Source: Gordonia liuliyuniae
GTDB lineage: Bacteria; Actinomycetota; Actinomycetes; Mycobacteriales; Mycobacteriaceae
NCBI RefSeq assembly: GCF_021739025.1
Contig: NZ_JAKKOT010000006.1
Coordinates: forward strand, 310,001 to 374,000
DNA: 64,000 nt
Direction: 5' to 3'
Both the position numbers and the translations under genes were made by a program. Shown in pieces: positions 44,398 through 54,164 of this stretch. The notes beneath the pieces were generated by a model that was not told where the DNA came from, ran no database searches, and saw only the letters and a list, made by a program, of their open reading frames with translations. Position 1 is the stretch's first letter. The number at the start of each line of letters is the position of its first letter.

Positions 44398-45233
44398 TAG
44401 TCCGAGCCCTCTCGACGAGTCTGGATGCGCGAGATGACGCGCAGGACGAACAGGACGATGAAGGCGATCACCAGCAGTGCGACCGAGACGGCGGCCGCAT
44501 TGACGGGCTCGTCGACCTCGATCTGCTGCTGAATGTACTGCGACGACACCTGCGTCTTGCCCGGGATGTTGCCGCCGATCAGGACGACGGATCCGAACTC
44601 GCCGATCGCGCGAGTGAAGGCCAGGCCCGCGCCGGTCAGGATCGATGGCAGCAGGGCCGGAAGCACGATCTTGGTCCAGATGATCCGGTTGCTGGCGCCG
44701 AGCACCGATGCGGCCTCTTCGACACTGTGGTCGAGTTCCATGAGCACCGGCTGCACTTGTCGGACGACGAACGGCAGCGTCACGAACGTCAACGCGATGA
44801 CCAGCGCGGGCTGCGTCGCCGACAGGTGGACGTCGATCGGGCTGTTCGGCCCGTACAGCGACAGCAGCACGAGGCTCGCGACGATCGTCGGCAACGCGAA
44901 CGGCAGGTCGATGATCGCGTTGACGAACCCCTTGCCGGGAAACTCGTCGCGCACCAGGACCCACGCGATCAACGTGCCGAAGGCCACGTTGATGATCGCG
45001 ACGACGAGCGACACCACCACGGTGATGCCGAGCGACTGCAGAGCAGGTTTCGCGGTGATCGCGTCCCAGAATCCGGCAGGCCCGTCGTCGAACGACTGAG
45101 CGGCGATGGCCGCCAACGGCAGCAGCACGATGATGCTCAGCCACAGGCCGGCGACGCCGACGGTCAAGCCGGTGCTCGACCGACGGGCCTTACTGATCCC
45201 GGCGGGAGCTTCGGTGGTCTCTGCGGTGCTCAA
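44397..45233 (-). CDS. cysT: Sulfate ABC transporter permease CysT
   Basis: 278 aa, six hydrophobic segments. EAASVLGASNRIIWTKIVLP is the EAA loop that contacts the ATPase. The start is TTG 45233, which overlaps the TGA of the binding-protein gene (TTGA) with GGCGGGCAG before it; longer frames upstream lack the family's N-terminus. Its stop overlaps the cysW start. Confidence 0.93.
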   Translation of the reverse strand: MSTAETTEAPAGISKARRSSTGLTVGVAGLWLSIIVLLPLAAIAAQSFDDGPAGFWDAITAKPALQSLGITVVVSLVVAIINVAFGTLIAWVLVRDEFPGKGFVNAIIDLPFALPTIVASLVLLSLYGPNSPIDVHLSATQPALVIALTFVTLPFVVRQVQPVLMELDHSVEEAASVLGASNRIIWTKIVLPALLPSILTGAGLAFTRAIGEFGSVVLIGGNIPGKTQVSSQYIQQQIEVDEPVNAAAVSVALLVIAFIVLFVLRVISRIQTRREGSD

Positions 45234-46309
45234 CTGCCCGCCTCCTCGTCGTAGACGGCGGTGATGGCGCCGTCTGACCCGAACAGCTGCTTGTCGACAT
45301 CCTTCCAGCCACCGAGGTCCTCGATCGTCGTCAGCTTCGTGATGTCGCCTGGGAAGTCGCCTCGGGTCTGAGCTGCGACCGCCGGATCCGTCGGTCGGAA
45401 ACCGGCCTGCGCCCATAGCCGCTGGGCGGGCGGGGTGAACAGATGGTCGACGAAGGTCCGGGCCGCAGCGAGGTCGTCGCTCGTGTTGACGACGGCGACC
45501 GGGTTGTCGATGCGGAAAGTGTCCGACGGGACCATGTACTCGACGCGCTGCGACGCCGGCGCACCGGCGTTGTCTCGTTCGAGCATGATCGCTTCGTTCT
45601 CGTAACTGATCAACACGTCGCCCTGCCCCTGCTGGAACGTCGTGGTCGCTTCACGACCCGACTTCGGGAGCACGTGGATGTGGTTGCGCACCAGTTCCCG
45701 GATGTACCCGAGACCCGCGTCCGGGTTCTTCCCGGCGTCGCTCTTCGCTGCGTACGGCGCGAGGAGGTTCCACTTCGCCGAACCGGAGCTACCCGGGTTC
45801 GGGGTGACGACCTCGACTCCAGGTTTGAGCAGATCGTCCCAGGTATGGATGTTCTTCGGGTTGCCCTCCCGGACGACCAGCGCGACGACCGAACCGAACG
45901 CAACCGACTTGTTCGGGTGTTGGTCCTCCCAGTCCTCGTCGACGACGCCCGCCTTGACCAGGCGCGTCACATCGGGCGCCACCGAAAAGTTGACGACGTC
46001 GACGGGCAGTCCGCGAGCAGCCTTACGCGACTGGTCGCCAGACGCGCCGTACGACTGGGAGAAACCGATGTCGTGGCCCTCCGGCGTCTCCCGGAACGCG
46101 GGGATCACCATGTCGAAGCCGACCTTCGGGACCGCGTAGGCGGCGAGGTTCACATGCCTGCTGCCCGACGAGATGTCGATGCCGCCCGGCTCGTCCGTCG
46201 ATCCGCCGCCGCACGCGGCGACCGACACGACGAGTGCTGCGACGACAGCGAGGCAGCCGATGATCCGGCGCGGACGCCGCACGCGCCGATAGGTCTTCTC
46301 CGAGTTCAC
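45230..46309 (-). CDS. subI: Sulfate-binding lipoprotein
   Basis: 359 aa. A lipobox signal peptide, LAVVAALVVSVAACGGG, with the Cys near residue 33, anchors it to the outer face of the membrane. The mature domain has FSQSYGASGDQSRKAARGLPVD, TWDDLLKPGVEVVTPNPGSSGSAK and FTPPAQRLWAQAGFRP, all typical of sulfate/thiosulfate-binding proteins. It delivers sulfate to CysTWA. GTG 46309 is the start; there is no ribosome site and a -10 lies 6 nt before it, so translation is probably leaderless. Confidence 0.95.
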   Translation of the reverse strand: MNSEKTYRRVRRPRRIIGCLAVVAALVVSVAACGGGSTDEPGGIDISSGSRHVNLAAYAVPKVGFDMVIPAFRETPEGHDIGFSQSYGASGDQSRKAARGLPVDVVNFSVAPDVTRLVKAGVVDEDWEDQHPNKSVAFGSVVALVVREGNPKNIHTWDDLLKPGVEVVTPNPGSSGSAKWNLLAPYAAKSDAGKNPDAGLGYIRELVRNHIHVLPKSGREATTTFQQGQGDVLISYENEAIMLERDNAGAPASQRVEYMVPSDTFRIDNPVAVVNTSDDLAAARTFVDHLFTPPAQRLWAQAGFRPTDPAVAAQTRGDFPGDITKLTTIEDLGGWKDVDKQLFGSDGAITAVYDEEAGS

Positions 46310-46315
46310 TCGATG

Positions 46316-46345
46316 ACGCTAACAACGTTGCGATCTGCACCTCAA
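46316..46345 (-). promoter_or_regulatory. Promoter of the sulfate transporter operon
   Basis: On the minus strand TTGAGG (46345-46340) and TAGCGT (46321-46316) are spaced 18 bp. The -10 ends 6 nt before GTG 46309, so subI mRNA should be leaderless. Confidence 0.5.
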
Positions 46346-46402
46346 CGTAGATCGGCATTGCGCTCACACTGATTCGAACTCTCGCTTTCGGGTCGACAGT
46401 GG

Positions 46403-46422
46403 GCGGGTCTGTCTTCACCCGC
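46403..46422 (-). terminator. Short hairpin after the 25-aa peptide gene
   Basis: GCGGGT and ACCCGC pair around 8 nt, immediately downstream (minus strand) of the small membrane peptide stop. Weak, 6-bp stem. Confidence 0.3.
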
Positions 46423-46427
46423 TCCCG

Positions 46428-46505
46428 TCAGCGCAGGATGAGCCAGGCGATGATGACGAGAATCAGCAGCGCGACGAGCGCCAAGGTGACTTTGGAACGG
46501 AACAT
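46428..46505 (-). CDS. 25-aa single-pass membrane peptide
   Basis: ATG 46505 opens MFRSKVTLALVALLILVIIA followed by WLILR and a stop: one hydrophobic helix with a basic start. It begins 5 bp after the stop of the 66-aa membrane protein, and both are on the same strand before the sulfate transporter. No clear ribosome site. It could be a true small protein or a by-product of a hydrophobic frame. Confidence 0.4.
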   Translation of the reverse strand: MFRSKVTLALVALLILVIIAWLILR

Positions 46506-46510
46506 GAGAT

Positions 46511-46711
46511 CTAGATACCCAATCCGTGATCGTCGCCGACGTCACGTCGGGCGAGCACTGAAAACGCTTTGCCGACGAGGTAGTTGACCCCGAAGGCGAG
46601 GATCGTCGCGAGCGGGATCGCGACCAACAGGAACACTATGAGCTGAGGGATGAACGGGAGACCGGTGAGCCACTCCTCCACCGAGTCCCACCACGCCAGC
46701 GCTCCGCTCAT
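46511..46711 (-). CDS. 66-aa conserved membrane protein
   Basis: MSGALAWWDSVEEWLTGLPF starts the protein. A hydrophobic helix (FIPQLIVFLLVAIPLATILA and further) and a basic tail RDVGDDHGLGI follow. It looks like the small actinobacterial membrane protein found near the sulfate transporter in mycobacteria (my recollection of Rv2401A). It lies 9 bp after the M3 peptidase stop region, on the same strand. Function unknown. Confidence 0.65.
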   Translation of the reverse strand: MSGALAWWDSVEEWLTGLPFIPQLIVFLLVAIPLATILAFGVNYLVGKAFSVLARRDVGDDHGLGI

Positions 46712-46720
46712 GCCGTCACC

Positions 46721-48739
46721 CTACTCGCCGGGCGCGGCGAGACCGCGCCGCGCCAGCAGCGGTCCGATCTGGGCGTCGCGACCGAGCATCGCCGCGTGCG
46801 CCTGCACCGGGTCCACGCTGTCGCCGCGGGAGAGGACGGCGTCGGCGAACGCCCGGCCGAGTTCGCGGTCCAATCCGCCGCCGGTGAGGAACCACTGCTC
46901 GGTCTCGGCGTCGAGCACCTCCGACCAGATGTACGAGTAGTAGCCGGATGAGTAGCCGCCCGCGAACACGTGGTTGAAGTACGTCGTGCGGTAGCGGGGC
47001 CCGATCAGCTCAGACCACAGCCCCGCCGCGCGCAACGCCTGCTCCTCGAAGGCGAGGACGTCGACGGGGATCTCGTCCGGACCGAGGCGATGCCAGGCCA
47101 GGTCGAGGGCGGCGGCCGCCAGATACTCGATGGTCGAGTGGGCCGTCTCGGTGGCCGTCGCCGCGCGCACCGCGTCGAGCAGCGCCTCAGGCGCGGGCTC
47201 GCCGGTCCGATAGTGCTTGGCGTAGCCGCCGACGACGTCCCGGTGAAGCGCCCACATCTCGTTGACCTGCGACGGGAACTCTACGAAGTCGCGCGGGACG
47301 GACGTCCCCGACTGGGACACGTAGTCGACGTCCGAGAGCAGTCCGTGGATCGCGTGCCCGAACTCGTGGAACACGGTGACCACCTGGTCGAGTGTGAGAA
47401 GGCACTTCTCGCCGTCGTCGGGCTTGGTCAGATTCGACACATTGACGATGATCGGCGACGTCCCGAGACTGCGGGACTGGTCGACGATGTTGTTCATCCA
47501 TGCGCCGCCCCGCTTGGACGGGCGGGCGAAGAAGTCGCCGAGGAAGAGGCCGACACCCTCGCCGTCACGGGCGGCCTCCCACACGCGGACGTCCGGATGG
47601 TAGCCGTGCAGGTCGGGGCGCTCGGTCATGGTGAGCCCGTACAGCGTGTGCGCAGCGGTGAAGACACCGTCGCGCAGCACCGATTCGAGTTCGCAGTACT
47701 GCTCGAACTCGTCGATGTCGATGCCGCCGCCCGACCGTTGTGACGCGGCGAGCGCGTACGTGACGTCCCACGGCTGCAACTGCGCGCCGTCGGCGATCCG
47801 GTCGAGTTCCCGTCCGCCCGCAGCCATCGCCGCGTCACCGAGGTCGGCGAGCAGATCGGCTGCGGCCTGCGGGCTCGGAGCAGTCTGTTCGGCGATCACG
47901 TATTCGGCGTGGTCGGCGTAACCGAGGAGCCGCGCGCGACGGGCACGCAGTTCCACGATCTCGCGCACCGTGTCACGCGTGTCGTACTCGTTGCCGCGCG
48001 CGCACCGACGAATCGACGCCTCGAAGACCCGTCGGCGTGCGTCGGCGCTGGTCAGCTTGGCGACGCTGCCCTGACTCGTCGGCAGCTCCAACGCGATGAG
48101 GTAGCCGTCGTGACCGGCGTCTGTTGCGGCCCGTCGTGCGGCCGCGATCTCGCCGTCCGACAATCCGTCGAGGTCGGCGACGTCGTCGAACAGGACTGCC
48201 GACGCGTTCGTGTCGTCGAGGAGACGCTGGCCGAAGTCGGTGGTCAACGTCGCCAGCCGCGACGACCACTCCCGCATCTGCGTCTGGCCCGTCTCGTCGA
48301 GCGCGGCACCCGCGCGGACGGCGTCCCGGTATCGCTGCTCGACGAGTCGCCGTTGCGGCTCGGTGAGTCCGACCTCCTCGCGCGTCGCGTACACCGCTTC
48401 GATCCGCGCGAACAGCCGCGGGTTCATCGCGATCGTGTTGGCGTGCTCGGTGAGGCGGACGGCGAGCGTCTGCGCGATCTTCTGACGCGCCGGATTGCTG
48501 TCGGGCCCTTCGAGATTGACGAAGATCCCGTTAGCTCGCGCGAGGGCACGACCGGAGTTCTCCAGCGCCTCCACGGTGTTGACGAATGTCGCCGGATCCG
48601 GGTCGGACGCGATGTCGCCGACCTCGGCGAGATGCTCGGCCAACGCGGCGTCGTACGCGGGCAGGAAGTCGTCGTCGGAGATGGACGCGAAGTCGGGCAG
48701 ACCGTACGGCAGACCGGAGTCGGCGAGGACCGGATTCAT
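46721..48739 (-). CDS. M3-family metallopeptidase (oligopeptidase/peptidyl-dipeptidase)
   Basis: 672 aa. The zinc motif is FHEFGHAIHGLLS (HExxH) with the third ligand Glu in the following helix (VEFPSQVNEMWALH). FSKRGGAWMNNIV-type and PYGLPDFASI-type segments are conserved in M3 peptidyl-dipeptidases. It cleaves short peptides in the cytoplasm. ATG 48739 is preferred because the family starts there; it follows lepA by 4 bp. A longer upstream frame overlaps lepA. Confidence 0.92.
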   Translation of the reverse strand: MNPVLADSGLPYGLPDFASISDDDFLPAYDAALAEHLAEVGDIASDPDPATFVNTVEALENSGRALARANGIFVNLEGPDSNPARQKIAQTLAVRLTEHANTIAMNPRLFARIEAVYATREEVGLTEPQRRLVEQRYRDAVRAGAALDETGQTQMREWSSRLATLTTDFGQRLLDDTNASAVLFDDVADLDGLSDGEIAAARRAATDAGHDGYLIALELPTSQGSVAKLTSADARRRVFEASIRRCARGNEYDTRDTVREIVELRARRARLLGYADHAEYVIAEQTAPSPQAAADLLADLGDAAMAAGGRELDRIADGAQLQPWDVTYALAASQRSGGGIDIDEFEQYCELESVLRDGVFTAAHTLYGLTMTERPDLHGYHPDVRVWEAARDGEGVGLFLGDFFARPSKRGGAWMNNIVDQSRSLGTSPIIVNVSNLTKPDDGEKCLLTLDQVVTVFHEFGHAIHGLLSDVDYVSQSGTSVPRDFVEFPSQVNEMWALHRDVVGGYAKHYRTGEPAPEALLDAVRAATATETAHSTIEYLAAAALDLAWHRLGPDEIPVDVLAFEEQALRAAGLWSELIGPRYRTTYFNHVFAGGYSSGYYSYIWSEVLDAETEQWFLTGGGLDRELGRAFADAVLSRGDSVDPVQAHAAMLGRDAQIGPLLARRGLAAPGE

Positions 48740-48743
48740 CGCG

Positions 48744-50633
48744 CTACTTGCCCTTCGGCTTGTCGCCCGCCTCGTCGGTGGACAGCGCAGCCACGAACGC
48801 CTCCTGCGGAACCTCGACACGGCCGATCGTCTTCATACGCTTCTTGCCCTCCTTCTGCTTCTCGAGCAGCTTGCGCTTACGGCTGATGTCGCCGCCGTAA
48901 CACTTGGCGAGGACGTCCTTGCGGATCGCCCGAATGTTCTCGCGCGCAATCACCTTCGATCCGATGGCCGCTTGCAAGGGGACTTCGAACTGCTGCCGCG
49001 GGATCAACGCCTTCAGCTTGTTGGTCATCTTGTTGCCGTACGCGAACGCGGAGTCCTTGTGGACGATCGCGCTGAACGCGTCGACAGCCTCGCCCTGCAG
49101 GAGGATGTCGACCTTCACCAGGTCGGCTTCCTGCTCGCCGGACTCCTCGTAGTCGAGACTCGCGTACCCACGGGTCCGCGACTTGAGCGCGTCGAAGAAG
49201 TCGAAGATGATCTCGGCCATCGGCAGCGTGTACCGCATCTCCACACGCGACTCCGACAGATAATCCATGCCGCCGAGTTCGCCGCGCCGCGACTGGCACA
49301 ACTCCATGATCGAGCCGATGAACTCGCTCGGCACGATGACCGTCGTCTTCACCACCGGTTCGTAGATGTGGCGGGTCTTGCCGGTCGGCCAGTCGGACGG
49401 ATTCGTGACGACCTTCTCGCTGCCGTCGTCCATCACCACGCGATAGACGACGTTGGGGGCCGTCGAGATCAGGTTCAGGTCGAACTCGCGCTCGAGCCGT
49501 TCACGGGTGATCTCCATGTGCAGCAGACCGAGGAAACCACAGCGGAAACCGAACCCGAGCGCCACCGACGTCTCCGGCTCGAAGGTGAGTGACGCGTCGT
49601 TGAGCTGCAACTTCTCCAGCGCTTCGCGGAGCACCGGGTAGTCGGAGCCGTCCATCGGATACAGACCCGAGTAGACCATCGGACGCGGCTCGCGGTAGCC
49701 GGTCAACGGCGTTCCCGCACCGCCGCGCGCGGTGGTCACAGTATCGCCGACCTTCGACTGCCGCACGTCCTTCACACCGGTGATCAGATAGCCGACCTCC
49801 CCGACGCCGAGCCCCTTGGTCGCCTTCGGTTCGGGTGAGACGATGCCGACTTCGAGTAGTTCGTGCGTTGCCCCCGTCGACATCATCGAGACCTTCTCGC
49901 GCGGAACGATCTTCCCGTCCACCACGCGGACGTAGGTGACGACGCCACGGTAAGTGTCGTAGACCGAGTCGAAGATCATCGCACGGGCAGGGGCGTCCGC
50001 ATCGCCGACCGGCGCTGGGATCTGGCGGATCGCCTCGTCGAGCAGCGCCGGAACGCCCTCACCCGTCTTCCCGGATACACGCAGCACGTCTTCTGGTTCG
50101 CAGCCGATGATGTGCGCGATCTCAGCGGCGTACCGGTCGGGGTCCGCTGCGGGCAGGTCGATCTTGTTCAGGACCGGGATGATCGTCAGATCGTTGTCCA
50201 TCGCCAGGTACAGGTTGGCGAGCGTCTGCGCTTCGATTCCCTGCGCGGCGTCGACCAGCAGGATCGCCCCCTCGCACGCTTCGAGCGCACGCGAGACCTC
50301 GTAGGTGAAGTCGACGTGGCCCGGTGTGTCGATCAGGTGGATGACGTAGTCGTCGCCGTCCAGCGTCCACGGGAGGCGGACGTTCTGCGCCTTGATGGTG
50401 ATGCCGCGCTCGCGTTCGATGTCCATGCGGTCGAGATACTGCGCACGCATCGCCCGCTCCTCGACCACACCGGTCAGCTGCAGCATGCGGTCCGCAAGCG
50501 TTGACTTGCCGTGGTCGATGTGCGCGATGATGCAGAAGTTCCTGATCTTGGCAGGATCGGTGAACGTCGTGTCTGCGAAGCTGGGAATCGAACTCACTCC
50601 TCGGGCGGCGGGGCCGGACCGGGTCCGGCACAC
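48744..50633 (-). CDS. lepA: Elongation factor 4
   Basis: 629 aa. GTPase motifs: [29 protein letters not shown]. The C-terminal domain has [20 protein letters not shown] and [17 protein letters not shown], the LepA-specific part. It binds the ribosome and affects translation and biogenesis. The start GTG 50633 has GGAGGG six bases upstream; a GTG at 50597 with an overlapping purine run is possible. It precedes the M3 peptidase gene. Confidence 0.95.
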   Translation of the reverse strand: MCRTRSGPAARGVSSIPSFADTTFTDPAKIRNFCIIAHIDHGKSTLADRMLQLTGVVEERAMRAQYLDRMDIERERGITIKAQNVRLPWTLDGDDYVIHLIDTPGHVDFTYEVSRALEACEGAILLVDAAQGIEAQTLANLYLAMDNDLTIIPVLNKIDLPAADPDRYAAEIAHIIGCEPEDVLRVSGKTGEGVPALLDEAIRQIPAPVGDADAPARAMIFDSVYDTYRGVVTYVRVVDGKIVPREKVSMMSTGATHELLEVGIVSPEPKATKGLGVGEVGYLITGVKDVRQSKVGDTVTTARGGAGTPLTGYREPRPMVYSGLYPMDGSDYPVLREALEKLQLNDASLTFEPETSVALGFGFRCGFLGLLHMEITRERLEREFDLNLISTAPNVVYRVVMDDGSEKVVTNPSDWPTGKTRHIYEPVVKTTVIVPSEFIGSIMELCQSRRGELGGMDYLSESRVEMRYTLPMAEIIFDFFDALKSRTRGYASLDYEESGEQEADLVKVDILLQGEAVDAFSAIVHKDSAFAYGNKMTNKLKALIPRQQFEVPLQAAIGSKVIARENIRAIRKDVLAKCYGGDISRKRKLLEKQKEGKKRMKTIGRVEVPQEAFVAALSTDEAGDKPKGK

Positions 50634-50712
50634 AAATCACCCTCCAGTTTCGCACGTCGACCCGGCGGGCGACGATTCCCCGACCAGCCGGCGTGACGGT
50701 AGTGTCGCCCGC

Positions 50713-51396
50713 GTGACGAACGCCACCACCGTGACCGCCGGATCCGTCGCCGCCGACCTCGACTCGCCCGACGACCCGTCCGGTCTGATCGTGCTCGCGC
50801 ACGGGGCGGGCAGCGATCGACGCTCCGTACTTCTCCGGACTCTCAGCGACGCGTTGGTCGACCGCGGGCTCGCGGTCGCGCGGATCGACCTCCCCTATCG
50901 TCAGCTCCGACCGAAGGGACCGCCGTCGCCATCGAAGGCCGCGCTCGATCGGGACGGCATCAGGTCCGCGGTCGCCCTGCTCCGAGAGAAGGTCGCCGTC
51001 GACGGTCCGGTGATCGTCGGCGGACAGTCGTACGGCGGGCGGCAGGCGTCGATGGCCGTCGCCGACGACCCCGGGCTCGCCGACGGACTGCTCCTCACCT
51101 CGTATCCGTTGCATCCGCCCGGCAAACCAGACAAGGCGCGGACCGCGCATCTCCCGCGGATCACGGTCCCGACGCTCGTCGTGCACGGCCGCTCCGACGC
51201 GTTCGGCACGTCCGACGAGTTCGCTGCTGTGCTCCCGGCATTCGGCGGGCCGACGCGGCTCATCGAGATCGAGAAAGCTGACCACAGCCTCAAACCCGAG
51301 CGCAGCGGCGTCGGACCGACCACAGCGGACGCGGTCGACGGTTGGCTGCTTCCGGCCGCGCGAGAGTGCGCGGCGAGCCGGTTCGGCTGGAGCTGA
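50713..51396 (+). CDS. Alpha/beta-hydrolase, KANL3/Tex30-like
   Basis: 227 aa. VLAHGAGSDRRSVLLR at the start, then the nucleophile elbow IVGGQSYGGRQASM (Ser), VPTLVVHGRSDAFG with the acid and KADHSLKPE with the His. The small size and the HGAGSD start match the KANL3/Tex30 hydrolase family, whose substrates are unclear. It is divergent from lepA and convergent with the sulfotransferase-like gene. Confidence 0.82.
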   Translation: MTNATTVTAGSVAADLDSPDDPSGLIVLAHGAGSDRRSVLLRTLSDALVDRGLAVARIDLPYRQLRPKGPPSPSKAALDRDGIRSAVALLREKVAVDGPVIVGGQSYGGRQASMAVADDPGLADGLLLTSYPLHPPGKPDKARTAHLPRITVPTLVVHGRSDAFGTSDEFAAVLPAFGGPTRLIEIEKADHSLKPERSGVGPTTADAVDGWLLPAARECAASRFGWS

Positions 51397-51397
51397 G

Positions 51398-52498
51398 TCA
51401 GCGTCGCAGCGCCTGCGTTCGACGTCGAACGGCGCGCACCACATTGCCGACCCGCGTCTTCAAGCGGACCGGCGGATCGATGATCGTCGACGCTTTCACC
51501 CATTGGGCGAGCGCGTCGAGCGCCGCGTCGAACGCCTGCTGATCGGTGACCGGCGGGGAGTCGGTGCCGCTGGGGGCGACGCGCAGGTCGTCGACCGTCC
51601 CCGACACCGGGTATTCGCCGTCGACGACGGCCGTGACGAGTTCCTCGGAGTACTCGGCGAGCCAGGAGAGTTGGTCGGCAGCGAGTCCGATGGGGGCTCC
51701 GCCGTCGACCTCGGCCATCACCTCGTGGATGAGGACCTGTTTGACGAGCCGCTCGTACCGACTCCATTCGACGTCGGTCGGCTGCAGTCGCATGTTGAGG
51801 CGACGCAGGAACTCAGTCTGGGACGCCGACAGCGAGCTGTTGTCCCGGACCGGCGGTTCCGGGAGGACGGCCGGATCGACGTCGACGACGCGCAGGAACC
51901 GTTCCCACAGTCCGTCACCGGGTGCGGCGGAACCTTTCGCGGGGACGGTCACCACGTGGACGCGGTCGGCGCCGACGACCGACGACCAGTCCGCGAGGAC
52001 GCGCCGACAGTCCTGGAACTCCCAGAACGGTTCGTCACCTGGAGCTTCGGGTCCGCCGCTGATCGACGAGAGGAACTCGTCAAGGGTGGTGCGACGCTGA
52101 TTCTTGACGTTCTCCTGCCAGACCGACGGGACCTGCCGTCCGAGGTCGCGCACGGTGAGGATCGCATGGACTTCGTCGGCGAACGACAGGTCGTCGACCA
52201 GGCTGCGGATCCGGTCCGGGCCCGCGTTGGCGAACAACTCGTGCGAGACGAGTGAGCGTCGCGGCCATGCGCGCATCTGTTCGACCATGGCGGCCCATGC
52301 CCCGGCGTGCTCGGGCCGTGCCCAGTCGAGGTACCGCTCGGGTTGCAGGTGGGTCGCCGCATGGAAATGGTCGTCCATGTTGACGCCCGGGTACAGCAGG
52401 CCTGCGGCCATCGCGTGATCCCGGTTCTGCCAGAGGCGACCCTGAATGTGCGTGGTGCCGGTCTTCGGCAGACCGACGTGGACGTAGACGACTGACAT
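51398..52498 (-). CDS. Sulfotransferase-like protein
   Basis: 366 aa. The N-terminal VYVHVGLPKTGTTHIQ is the 5'-phosphosulfate-binding loop of sulfotransferases. The 3'-phosphate-binding loop may be in ILTVRDLGRQVPS (R and S). The rest lacks the usual cytosolic sulfotransferase motifs. It may transfer sulfate to a cell-envelope or capsule molecule, or be a non-catalytic relative. If it needs PAPS, the PAPS source is not in this window, since CysN has no APS-kinase domain. ATG 52498 has GGTGGGGG upstream. Confidence 0.75.
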   Translation of the reverse strand: MSVVYVHVGLPKTGTTHIQGRLWQNRDHAMAAGLLYPGVNMDDHFHAATHLQPERYLDWARPEHAGAWAAMVEQMRAWPRRSLVSHELFANAGPDRIRSLVDDLSFADEVHAILTVRDLGRQVPSVWQENVKNQRRTTLDEFLSSISGGPEAPGDEPFWEFQDCRRVLADWSSVVGADRVHVVTVPAKGSAAPGDGLWERFLRVVDVDPAVLPEPPVRDNSSLSASQTEFLRRLNMRLQPTDVEWSRYERLVKQVLIHEVMAEVDGGAPIGLAADQLSWLAEYSEELVTAVVDGEYPVSGTVDDLRVAPSGTDSPPVTDQQAFDAALDALAQWVKASTIIDPPVRLKTRVGNVVRAVRRRTQALRR

Positions 52499-52559
52499 GG
52501 CCCCCACCCTATTAGGATCACGGTGAGCGCAATCGGGCCGACTCGGTCGGCCTCACGAT

Positions 52560-52589
52560 TTGGGCGGCTCCCCCCGGCGCTGGTATCGT
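52560..52589 (+). promoter_or_regulatory. Promoter candidate of rpsT
   Basis: TTGGGC (52560-52565) and TATCGT (52584-52589) are spaced 18 bp. The transcript would have a leader of about 95 nt before the GTG at 52693. Confidence 0.4.
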
Positions 52590-52692
52590 TGACCGCTGTT
52601 GCGCTTGACGCCGACTTCTCGGTCGCGGAGCGCTGCCCAGAACACAGTACGGACGGCCGAACGGCCGCTGACAACGACGAGAAGGAATTCGC

Positions 52693-52953
52693 GTGGCAAA
52701 CATCAAGTCGCAGATCAAGCGGAACAAGACGAACGAGGCGCGCCGTCAGCGCAACCAGTCGATCAAGTCGGCCCTGCGTACTTCGATTCGCACCTTCCGC
52801 GAGACCGTCGCCACCGGCGACAAGGACAAGTCGGCGGAGATGCTCCTCGACACGAGCAAGCAGCTCGACAAGGCTGCGTCCAAGGGCGTCATCCACAAGA
52901 ACCAGGCCGCCAACAAGAAGTCGGCGATGGCTGTGGCAGTCAACAAGCTCTGA
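52693..52953 (+). CDS. rpsT: 30S ribosomal protein S20
   Basis: 86 aa, rich in Lys/Arg/Ala with the S20 pattern [20 protein letters not shown] at the start. It binds 16S rRNA at the bottom of the small subunit. GTG start 52693 is preceded by GAAGGA. It stands alone on the plus strand and is followed by a clear terminator. Confidence 0.97.
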   Translation: MANIKSQIKRNKTNEARRQRNQSIKSALRTSIRTFRETVATGDKDKSAEMLLDTSKQLDKAASKGVIHKNQAANKKSAMAVAVNKL

Positions 52954-53001
52954 CTCTTCGCGGGCCCCGGTCCGCAGCTCTTCACACGCATGTACGGGAC
53001 G

Positions 53002-53034
53002 AACCCCGACGGTGTCCACGCGGCCGTCGGGGTT
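53002..53034. terminator. Rho-independent terminator between rpsT and holA
   Basis: AACCCCGACGG (53002-53012) and CCGTCGGGGTT (53024-53034) form an 11-bp stem with an 11-nt loop, followed by CTTCTC. It serves rpsT and, in the other direction, the end of holA. Confidence 0.85.
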
Positions 53035-53059
53035 CTTCTCGTATCGGTCGAGCTGGCCC

Positions 53060-54022
53060 CTACCGCCCCCGCCTCGGCCGCAGTTGCGCGACCTGTGACA
53101 CGGCGCGTTCGACGGCGTAATCCATGTCTGCGGCTTGCCCTTTCACATCACCGTTGAGGTCGGCGACGACGAGCATCGCCTTCCCGATCGAGTCGGAGTC
53201 CCAGGCGCGTGCCTGACCTTGGATCTTGCCGACCCGTCCCGGCGGCATGCCGAGCTCGGATGCGATCGAGTACTTGTCTGCACCGCCCAATGAGCGGACG
53301 CGGGCGATTCCGAACACGGCTTCGGCGAGGGCATCGGCGAGGAGCACCCGTGCGGTTCCACGATGCTGGGCCCAGGAGAGCGATTCCATCGCGCCTGCCA
53401 GGTCGCCGGTGACGGCCTTGTCGGCGACCTCGAAGCCTGTCACCTCGGCACGCCCGGTGTAGTAGGTGCGCACGGCCGCGGCGTCGACCTTGCCGTTGGT
53501 GTCGGCGACCAACTGATGGCAGGCGGCGGACAGTTCACGCAGGTCGGATCCGACCATGTCGGTGACGAGCTCGACTACTTCGGCACTCACTTTGACGCCG
53601 AGTTCGCGAAACTCAGCGCGCACGAAGTCGACCCGTTCGTTCGGCCACTTGGGCGCGACACACGCGAACTCTTGTGCGCCCTCCTTGCGGAGGAGGCCGA
53701 CCATCGACTTCTGGCGTCCACCCCCGGAGTGGATGACGACCATCGTGATGCCTTCGGGCACCGACGTGGCTGTCCCGACGATGAGTCCGGCCGGTTCTTT
53801 GCCCGCGGCGTCGGCCGCTTCGACGACGACGACGCGTTCGTCCGCGAACAACGACGGGCTCAACAGTTCGGCGAGTTCGGGTGCGGTGACTTCTCCCGCA
53901 CGCACGCGAGTCACCGGGACGTCGACCCCCGCCTCGCGCGAGCGTTCCGCGCTGATTCGCGAGATCACGCGACCGGTCAGGAAGTCGTCATCGCCGAGCA
54001 GAAGGAACAGTCGATCACTCAC
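53060..54022 (-). CDS. holA: DNA polymerase III subunit delta
   Basis: 320 aa. It starts MSDRLFLLLGDDDFLTGRVI and shows the clamp-loader delta pattern, including LLRKEGAQEFACV, MVGSDLRELSAACHQLV and LADALAEAVFGIARVRSLGG. It opens the beta clamp as part of the clamp loader. It converges on rpsT. Confidence 0.92.
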   Translation of the reverse strand: MSDRLFLLLGDDDFLTGRVISRISAERSREAGVDVPVTRVRAGEVTAPELAELLSPSLFADERVVVVEAADAAGKEPAGLIVGTATSVPEGITMVVIHSGGGRQKSMVGLLRKEGAQEFACVAPKWPNERVDFVRAEFRELGVKVSAEVVELVTDMVGSDLRELSAACHQLVADTNGKVDAAAVRTYYTGRAEVTGFEVADKAVTGDLAGAMESLSWAQHRGTARVLLADALAEAVFGIARVRSLGGADKYSIASELGMPPGRVGKIQGQARAWDSDSIGKAMLVVADLNGDVKGQAADMDYAVERAVSQVAQLRPRRGR

Positions 54023-54164
54023 TCGTCCATCCTGTCATCCCGGCACCGACGGAGCACGGCCACGCCGGGCGAGGACTCCTCCTGCAGCTACTGCTACGAC
54101 ACTGATACATCCCTACGACATCGACGCCGGGCAACGGCGACACCGCAGGTCGAGCATCATCGGC

